From Sedimenticola hydrogenitrophicus (GTDB lineage: Bacteria; Pseudomonadota; Gammaproteobacteria; Chromatiales; Chromatiaceae): a DNA stretch of 64,000 nucleotides. The notes beneath the pieces are model-generated. The model saw only the letters and a program-made list of their open reading frames with translations, made no database searches and had not been told where the DNA came from. The stretch is from positions 96,258-160,257 of the forward strand of contig NZ_JAQGEI010000007.1 in NCBI RefSeq assembly GCF_029017505.1, written 5' to 3'. Of this stretch, positions 58,174 to 64,000 are shown one piece after another. A program made the position numbers and the translations under genes. How positions within the stretch are numbered: the first letter of the stretch is position 1; the number at the start of each line of letters is the position of its first letter.

Positions 58174-59034
58174 ATGGACGTGGATGACAAAACGGGAGAA
58201 GCGCTGAAGACACAGCGCTTTCAAATGCTGCAGGACATTGCCGAGGAACTCTCCGGGGAGATCATTTTTCCGACCAGCTTCGATGTAGTGGTACGGCTGC
58301 GGGAGGCACTCAGTGATCCCGACTGGTCGCTCGAACAGGTCACCGGCATACTCAGCACCGAACCTCTGATCGCCTCACGCCTGGTGGCACTGGCCAATTC
58401 AGCCGCCTACAGCACCGGCGGCGCGACGGTAACTGATGTCAAAATGGCCATCATGCGCCTGGGCATCAATCTGGTGCGCAATACCGCCCTGGTGATCGCC
58501 ACCCGTCAGATACGCTGCGCCAAGTCCATGTCTGTGTTTGCGGATTTTTCACAACGACTCTGGGAACATTCCCTGCGTACCGCCAGTTTCGCCCAGGTCA
58601 TCAGCAAACACCACACCACCATCAATCCGGATGAAGCCATGCTGGCCGGCATGATCCACGATATCGGCGGCTTCTATATGCTATATCGGGCCTCGCAGTA
58701 CGATGAGCTGCGCAGCCGTCCGGAGACGGTGAAGTACCTGATCACCCAGTGGCATGAACAGATCGGGTATACCCTGCTGAATGCCCTGGGCATGCCGGAG
58801 AATATCACCGAGGCCATCCGCGAACATGACGAACCGCGCCCTGTACCGCCAACCCTGCGTAACCTGACGGATATTATCTATGTCGCCAATCTGTTGGCTG
58901 GCGGTACTTTCGAGTGGCAATACATGGACAAAACCTGTGACGAGCAGCTGATTGCCGGCATCAACGAGAAATTCGCCGACCTGACGGAAGAAGTTGACCG
59001 CTACGAGGGCGAGATCCGCGCCATTTTTAATTGA
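58174..59034 (+). CDS. HDOD domain signalling protein
   Basis: A 286-residue protein with an HDOD domain over residues ~20-225 ('IIFPTSFDVVVRLREALSDP', 'ILSTEPLIASRLVALANSAA', 'VTDVKMAIMRLGINLVRNTA', 'AMLAGMIHDIGGFYMLYRAS'). The HD-type 'HDIGG' is preserved. It is a relative of the HDOD protein encoded at 41400-42419 but only distantly similar. Probably a cytoplasmic signalling adaptor. A GTG 12 bases upstream is an alternative start. It is monocistronic on the plus strand. Confidence 0.88.
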   Translation: MDVDDKTGEALKTQRFQMLQDIAEELSGEIIFPTSFDVVVRLREALSDPDWSLEQVTGILSTEPLIASRLVALANSAAYSTGGATVTDVKMAIMRLGINLVRNTALVIATRQIRCAKSMSVFADFSQRLWEHSLRTASFAQVISKHHTTINPDEAMLAGMIHDIGGFYMLYRASQYDELRSRPETVKYLITQWHEQIGYTLLNALGMPENITEAIREHDEPRPVPPTLRNLTDIIYVANLLAGGTFEWQYMDKTCDEQLIAGINEKFADLTEEVDRYEGEIRAIFN

Positions 59035-59360
59035 TGGATGCTGAATTTTACTCCGCCGGGCGCTCGAAGGCTGACGACCGATACGGGCGGTAACTGTGCT
59101 GAATACAGAACACCCATCATTGATTCGTTGTCAACTGCATCTCGGGTGTCTGTTATTTTAATGGGTGCCCCGTTCTTACCTGCTTGGCATATCACTCCCC
59201 TGTCAACTATCCTCGGCATAGGCTAGCAAGGAGGCCCCACATACAACAAGCGGCGTGAAGAACGGGGGTGACATTTCGATTAACACAGAGTGCAACCCGT
59301 TATTGCTGATGATATTTCCTCGAATCATCTGTGATTGACTCACGATCCTTTAACGAATAG
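59035..59360. other. Intergenic region, no gene supported
   Basis: 326 bp of lower-GC DNA between convergent genes. 'gccccgttctt' near 59167 and 'aagaacggggg' near 59257 are complementary and could form a large loop. No open frame with a ribosome site or recognisable product is present. Confidence 0.4.
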
Positions 59361-60143
59361 TCAGGCCATAATAATGCCTTTTGATTCAAGATATTCTGCA
59401 GGGATATCTGCCTTCTTTCTGCCAGCAATCGCGAAATAATAGAGAGGCTCACCCTCGATTGATAACCTATGTCGGTAGCGTTCAATGTTATATACATCTA
59501 CATACTTGGAAAATATTATTTCCCGAATCATCTTTGAAAACTCTGTTTTGTCACTGGTATCAAAGAATGTTTCCTTGATATTGAATGCTATCCACCCTTC
59601 GCTCTCAATGATGTTAAATGCCGATATAAAGGCTTTTGGCGGAATGTCGCCAAATCCGAGGGCTGCAACAGTTACCATGCAGTTACATTGCCACGCGGTT
59701 ATTTTCTCCCTTGAATCGTCATCAAGCCTGGTAAAATCCGTAACATAATAGTCATCATACAAACCCGGCCTGTCTCGAACAGTAGCATCGTAGGCCTCTG
59801 GAATAATATCGACCCCTATCAACCTGGAGACGCCAAGCTTCTTAAGTTCCTCTCCCATCATGCCGTTGCCGGCACCAAAATCCAGCACACGAAGTTCAGT
59901 GAAATTATCATCCGACTGCTTCACTGCTGATTGCAGTATGGATGTCACCTTGCCCGGAGATGTACATTTCAGACGATCATAGAATATTTGTTCATACAAG
60001 CCTTGTACTTGATAAATTTTATCGTAGTCGTGAAATCTTATTTTTCTCTGATTTTCGGCTTCCTGAAGGTAAAAAAAGACTTCGTCTTGACTCAGACTAT
60101 GAGCCTTCGTCTGAGGGAACTGAATTCTATGTTGTCTCTGCAT
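59361..60143 (-). CDS. Class I SAM-dependent methyltransferase
   Basis: A 260-residue protein with the Rossmann methyltransferase motif I 'LRVLDFGAGNGMMGEELKKL' and motif II 'LIGVDIIPEAY'; motif IV is near 'NCMVTVAALGFGDIPP'. The N-terminal ~75 residues are helical and carry 'QGLYEQIFYDRLKCTSPGKV'. The substrate cannot be inferred. I start at 60143 because 'ggaggatttg' lies directly upstream. The DNA is visibly more AT-rich than the rest of the window, and the gene lies next to an IS3 relic, so it may be horizontally acquired. Confidence 0.82.
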   Translation of the reverse strand: MQRQHRIQFPQTKAHSLSQDEVFFYLQEAENQRKIRFHDYDKIYQVQGLYEQIFYDRLKCTSPGKVTSILQSAVKQSDDNFTELRVLDFGAGNGMMGEELKKLGVSRLIGVDIIPEAYDATVRDRPGLYDDYYVTDFTRLDDDSREKITAWQCNCMVTVAALGFGDIPPKAFISAFNIIESEGWIAFNIKETFFDTSDKTEFSKMIREIIFSKYVDVYNIERYRHRLSIEGEPLYYFAIAGRKKADIPAEYLESKGIIMA

Positions 60144-60400
60144 CAAATCCTCCATTTGTTTGATTCTTGGCTGGCGACTAACCTTTTTGCATTTATACCG
60201 CGTGCCCTGCATGAGGCATAATTGCCTGGCGAACCAAGTCGCCCTAAATAGGGTCGCCCAATTCTATTGACTGAAGTTTAGAGCGAAGCAGCCCCTCCCG
60301 AGCTGACATTATGTAGTTGCCCAATGAAACCGGACAGCAATATAGGTAGCAAAAATACCACCCAAAGCTAGGTGTTCGATGAATAGATAACCTCGGTCCT

Positions 60401-60550
60401 TACCGACCGAAATTTAAAAATGAACCCGTCTCCCTGGTGCTGAACCAGGGATACATGGTTACAGAGGCCTGCCGGTTACTGGATGTGTGTGAGACCACAC
60501 TGAGGCGCTGGGTCAATGAATACAGGACCCATGGTAACGGAATACAGTAA
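60401..60550 (+). pseudogene. IS3-family OrfA transposase fragment
   Basis: A 49-codon frame reads 'YRPKFKNEPVSLVLNQGYMV' then 'TEACRLLDVCETTLRRWVNE' and 'YRTHGNGIQ' before TAA. This is the HTH region of an IS3-type OrfA. It has no start codon in context, no OrfB downstream and no recognisable IS ends, so it is a relic. Confidence 0.72.
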
Positions 60551-60977
60551 TGGAATACAAACGGAATGCTTGCCGAGAAGATTCCGCTCCATTTTCGCAA
60601 CCACAACGGCCATGGTCGACGCCGATAATCAGTTGCGTGATAAAAGCATAGCGCAGCTACGCATTTAGTTAGCAGGAATAACTGGAAAGTATTTTATTTC
60701 TGTTTTTAAGGGCGCCCATAAGCTTCCCCCCTCCCCCGGCTACTTGGACGAAACACGTTTCTTGCCACTCAAAAAATGAGAAAACACTGGGATTATAGGG
60801 CTGGACTGCTATGAAATCCCATTTTGGCACCCCCACCAATCCGCGTAGACCCAATTAACTTATGGCGCAAGACGCCAAATTGTTTATTGTGCTATTGACC
60901 GGAGTCGGCTAATGGGTCGCCCCTTTATTTCGTAGCCGCGCCGGATCGGCCGCCCAGTCAGGTCGATGCTGGATGCC
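60551..60977. other. Low-complexity intergenic remnant
   Basis: About 430 bp between the IS3 relic and the hybrid kinase gene. It contains a C-run ('cccccctcccccgg', 60726-60739) and several stop codons in all frames. 'ggcgcaagacgcc' (60863-60875) is a small hairpin. No gene is supported; it may be further debris of the insertion sequence. Confidence 0.4.
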
Positions 60978-63104
60978 TCATCTGTTCTTCCGTAGTACTT
61001 TCAGTATTGCGGGGTAATCGAAGTATCTGGTGAACTGCCTCAGTTTGTTCTCTAACGCCTTATCGTGCAAAGAGATCTGGTGAATGACCGACTCTATACG
61101 CTCAATTTCCAGACTTTCCAGCGCATCGGTGAGATCGCGACGCAGTTCCTCAGGCAGCGTATCCAACATCTCCGGTGTTAAGGCCCCATTCTGCTCTAGC
61201 GAAACGGGTGGACTCTCACGAATATATTTTACACCCAGGTGCTTCGTCAGACAGTCGTAGATTTCGGCAGCACGGAAGGGCTTACGCACGTAGTCGTCCA
61301 TCCCGACTGCGAGCATATCGCTGCGTTGGTCGGTAAATGCCGAGGCAGTCACCGCCACGATCTTTACCTCCTTGCCTTCAGGTAGTGCGCGGATGCACTT
61401 TGTCGCTTCCATGCCATCCATCACTGGCATGCGTTGATCCATCCAGATGAAGTGCGGATGCCAGCTCTGGAACGTTTGGATCCCCTGCGCGCCGTTCTCG
61501 GCTATCTTGACCTGGAATCCGACAGACTCCAGTAGCTGGCCTAACAGCAACTGGTTATCTCGCTGGTCTTCCACGATCAGGATGCGGTACTCGGGCTGCC
61601 CCGGCTCCAAGCCTTTCACTTCGCCCACCTCTGCCTGTTTCGGTTTGCGGATGGCACTTTCCTCAGCTTCACTCAATGGCAGATCGACCCTGAACAGGGA
61701 GCCTTTGCCGGGCTCACTCTTCAGGCTGATGTTGCCACCCATCAGCCGTACGAATTGGCGGGTGATACTCAACCCGAGTCCGGTGCCCTTGCTAACCCGT
61801 GCGTCCAATTGCACGAAGGGCTCAAAAATGCGTTGCTGATCTTCAGGTATGATACCGATACCGCTATCTTCCACCTCGATCAGCAGGTGGGTAGTCTTGT
61901 TGTTCTTGGTGCCAAGACGCAGGGTAACACCTCCCTGTTCGGTACATTTGATGGCGTTGCCTATCAGGTTGGTCAGCACTTGTCTCAAGCGGGCTTCGTC
62001 ACCTACGATGTAGCGTGGGAACAGCGATGTTTGATCGATCACCAGTTGCAGGTCCTTGTCTTCGGCGCGCTGGCGCATCATATCGGTAACGTCACGTACC
62101 ATCGCGCCCAGATCAAAAGGCGCATTCTCCAGCTGTACCCGACCGGCTTCGATCTTGGCCATATCCAGTATGTCGTTGATCAGGATCAGCAGATGTTCTC
62201 CGCTATGGTTGATGATGTGCAGGTTTTGCTTCTGGTCATCGGGGATCCGCGTGTCATTACGCATTATGTTAGTGAATCCAAGGATAGCGTTTAGCGGAGT
62301 CCGCAGTTCATGACTCATATTAGCCAGGAAAATGCTTTTTGCATGGTTCGCACTTTCCGCCTGTTCCTTGGCAATGGTCATATCTTCCGTTCGTTGCCGA
62401 ACGATCTCTTCCAGATGATCCCGATGTGTCCTCAACTCCTCCATCTGAGAGCGAATGGTTTCACCCATCTGCGCCAGGGTGCGACCGAAGGTTTGAAACT
62501 CTCGGTAGGGAAGGGGCGGTATCTGCTGATCATAAATACCGGCGGAATAACGGCGTACCATTTGCTCAAGGAGAACGACAGGCTTCCTAAGAAAAAGACG
62601 TACCAACAGGTAGGTGAGCAGGGAAAGAGAGATACAGACCACGAGGATAATCGTGGCAAAGGTAGTCAACAGCTTGCGCCCGGCTTCGCTGGCCAAACGC
62701 TTGGTAACAGCAAGTTCAACCTCTCCCAGTTGCACCCCTCGATAAACGATCTTGCCGCTTCTCTTGAGCAGCGACTGACTACCACCAGACTCATTGAATA
62801 TCACGACCCCGGAGGCATTTCTGACGATCAGGCCCACAACAAGTTCGTTCTGGAGGAAGGCTTGGGAAATCGCCTGTGTGGTCCTGTCGTCGTAGTTCCA
62901 TAGCGGAACGGCCAGGGCTCCGATCAGATATTCTGCATATTCGTCTGCCTTTCGCGCCAGATCAGTTTCCTGTTCATGTATTGCTCCGATATAGAGCGTC
63001 GACATGGTGGCAAGGAATACAAGTACGACGGCGGCTATCAACACCGCTACTAGTCGTCTGGTAATAGACCTGGAACCCGCCCTGCTTTCCAATACTGCGC
63101 TCAT
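60978..63104 (-). CDS. Hybrid sensor histidine kinase with receiver domain
   Basis: A 708-residue membrane kinase. Helix 1 (~17-41) and helix 2 (~147-170) enclose a periplasmic sensor region. A HAMP-like segment and coiled coil lead to HisKA (phospho-His265 in 'NMSHELRTPLN') and HATPase ('NLIGNAIKCTE', 'DSGIGIIPEDQ', 'KGTGLGLSI'). Next comes a receiver domain (~530-645; 'ILIVEDQ', phospho-Asp in 'FIWMDQRMPVMDG', Lys in 'VRKPF'). The last ~70 residues are helical but lack an obvious Hpt His motif. The gene follows a periplasmic binding-protein gene by 14 bp, so the binding protein probably supplies the ligand signal. Confidence 0.93.
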   Translation of the reverse strand: MSAVLESRAGSRSITRRLVAVLIAAVVLVFLATMSTLYIGAIHEQETDLARKADEYAEYLIGALAVPLWNYDDRTTQAISQAFLQNELVVGLIVRNASGVVIFNESGGSQSLLKRSGKIVYRGVQLGEVELAVTKRLASEAGRKLLTTFATIILVVCISLSLLTYLLVRLFLRKPVVLLEQMVRRYSAGIYDQQIPPLPYREFQTFGRTLAQMGETIRSQMEELRTHRDHLEEIVRQRTEDMTIAKEQAESANHAKSIFLANMSHELRTPLNAILGFTNIMRNDTRIPDDQKQNLHIINHSGEHLLILINDILDMAKIEAGRVQLENAPFDLGAMVRDVTDMMRQRAEDKDLQLVIDQTSLFPRYIVGDEARLRQVLTNLIGNAIKCTEQGGVTLRLGTKNNKTTHLLIEVEDSGIGIIPEDQQRIFEPFVQLDARVSKGTGLGLSITRQFVRLMGGNISLKSEPGKGSLFRVDLPLSEAEESAIRKPKQAEVGEVKGLEPGQPEYRILIVEDQRDNQLLLGQLLESVGFQVKIAENGAQGIQTFQSWHPHFIWMDQRMPVMDGMEATKCIRALPEGKEVKIVAVTASAFTDQRSDMLAVGMDDYVRKPFRAAEIYDCLTKHLGVKYIRESPPVSLEQNGALTPEMLDTLPEELRRDLTDALESLEIERIESVIHQISLHDKALENKLRQFTRYFDYPAILKVLRKNR

Positions 63105-63118
63105 CCCTAATTCTGTTT

Positions 63119-63976
63119 TTATTTGGTGGCACTTAAGCCATAACGTTCTCGAATGGCATCATAGGTGCCGTCGGCCTTGACCTCCTCCAGGGCGCGTTCA
63201 AATCGTGCCACAATATTCGGAGAGGTCTGCCGACTGAAACCCAGATAACCTTCATTTGATATAACTGGCAGAGCGTTCTCAAAATCGTCGTTGCTCAAGC
63301 CCAACTCCTTGATACGATACCGGAAAATGAACTCCGCGAGAAACATCAGATCAATACGCCCGGAGACCAGCTTTTTGATGTTCAGATCGTCATCGTGTAT
63401 CGGTTCCAGGTTTTTGCCTTCTTCAAAGCCGTGTTCCAGCAGGTACTGGTGAACAAAGTAGTCCCTGACGACGCCCACCCGGTATTGTTTTGCATCATCC
63501 AGGCTGTCAAGGACAATATCCTCTCTCTTTTTCAACTTCCAAAGGGTATCCGTGTCTCCAACCACAGGGCCAACCAGCTGAAACAGGCGGTCTCTCTCCT
63601 CGGTCCAGGTCAACTGATAGATAAGGACATTCTTCTCCTGCTTGGCCATCTCGTAGGCACGAGCCCAAGGGTACATGGCAAAGGTTCCATCAATACCGGT
63701 TCGCAACAGGAGTTCCTTGAGAAGCTCCACCGTAAACCCGACAATCTCTCCATCCTTGACATACCCCAGCGGTGGGTAAGGGTCTGAAACAATCGTTAAC
63801 TGCTGCGCCACAGTTGGTCGTGGCAGAGCCAGGGTGAGCATCATGAGACAAATGAATACAGATACCGCGTGTTTCAGACGTATCGTGAAAACACCAGTTT
63901 GATTGTTATGGAAGAACCTGCGTTTGCTAGCGACAGGAGGATGTGTGCGCCTGATCCGAACATTGGAGACTTGCAT
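63119..63976 (-). CDS. Periplasmic substrate-binding (SBP_bac_3-like) protein, sensor partner
   Basis: A 285-residue family 3 solute-binding protein. After a long basic n-region a hydrophobic segment ('AVSVFICLMMLTLALPRPTV') ends at a likely cleavage site before 'AQQLTIVSDPYPPLGYVKDG'. The mature part has the two-lobe pattern ('GEIVGFTVELLKELLLRTGI', 'GRIDLMFLAEFIFRYRI', 'YDAIRERYGL'). No ABC permease or ATPase gene is nearby. The hybrid kinase follows within 14 bp, so this is likely a ligand sensor rather than a transporter part. The N-terminal ~30 residues before the signal are unusually long, so the true start may be a later non-ATG codon. Confidence 0.85.
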   Translation of the reverse strand: MQVSNVRIRRTHPPVASKRRFFHNNQTGVFTIRLKHAVSVFICLMMLTLALPRPTVAQQLTIVSDPYPPLGYVKDGEIVGFTVELLKELLLRTGIDGTFAMYPWARAYEMAKQEKNVLIYQLTWTEERDRLFQLVGPVVGDTDTLWKLKKREDIVLDSLDDAKQYRVGVVRDYFVHQYLLEHGFEEGKNLEPIHDDDLNIKKLVSGRIDLMFLAEFIFRYRIKELGLSNDDFENALPVISNEGYLGFSRQTSPNIVARFERALEEVKADGTYDAIRERYGLSATK

Positions 63977-64000
63977 GATCGTTACCTCACTGTTGTAGTA

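Overview
The window looks like a chromosomal segment of a GC-rich gammaproteobacterium. The gene families (TAXI-type TRAP transport, c-type cytochromes, a CcdA thiol exporter, Mo/Fe-S/Rieske respiratory enzymes, YqaA, YnfA, HDOD and MOT1 proteins) and the dense short intergenic inverted repeats fit a facultative sulfur- or metalloid-cycling marine lineage such as Sedimenticola or Thiodiazotropha relatives. That placement rests on gene content only. I see no rRNA, tRNA, CRISPR array, prophage or intact insertion sequence. Mobile DNA is represented by several families of short non-autonomous inverted-repeat elements and one IS3-type transposase remnant.

Layout. 0-6 kb: TetR regulator, PAS-GGDEF diguanylate cyclase, secreted clostripain-like protease, and an unusual 2Fe-2S/flavin-type reductase with an extra N-terminal region. 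6-10 kb: small membrane protein, MarR-GNAT fusion, a ThDP-dependent phenylpyruvate/indolepyruvate-type decarboxylase with a divergent Lrp regulator. 10-20 kb: dienelactone hydrolase, then a minus-strand block running RpiR regulator, crotonase, ADP-forming acyl-CoA synthetase, crotonase, TAXI binding protein, fused TRAP permease, UspA. This reads as uptake and CoA activation of an unidentified organic acid. 20-24 kb: zinc-ribbon membrane protein, a tandem-duplicated HAD protein with His in place of the second catalytic Asp, and a DsbA-like lipoprotein.

24-35 kb is a copper/redox-stress region: SHOCT protein, CopA ATPase with YHS and duplicated metal-binding domains, DUF302, a Gly-Pro-Met repeat protein with a Spy-like tail, an OmpR-type two-component system split by a repeat, a Cys-rich exported protein, two paralogous cytochromes c flanking CcdA, and a double CDGSH protein. 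35-45 kb holds mixed housekeeping and envelope genes (GlcG/HbpS-like protein, MOT1 transporter, YqaA, M48-PDZ lipoprotein, three further lipoproteins, YnfA, HDOD, alpha/beta hydrolase, ACT-V4R protein with a coupled leader ORF) and a decayed metallo-beta-lactamase gene.

45.9-52.4 kb is the most interesting part: a four-gene operon of two tri-haem MauG/peroxidase-like proteins, a Tat-exported Rieske subunit and an AioA-type molybdopterin oxidoreductase. This gene set matches the iodate reductase cluster idrABP1P2 rather than a plain arsenite oxidase. No arsenic genes are nearby, and two of the four arsenite-binding residues appear to be missing. A 61-bp transposed inverted-repeat element with target-site duplications lies 24 bp before the first start codon. 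An Lrp regulator and an NhaC antiporter follow. 55-64 kb contains a catalase C-terminal relic, an aldo/keto reductase, small conserved proteins, an HDOD protein, a lower-GC stretch with a methyltransferase and IS3 relic, and a binding-protein/hybrid-kinase sensory pair.
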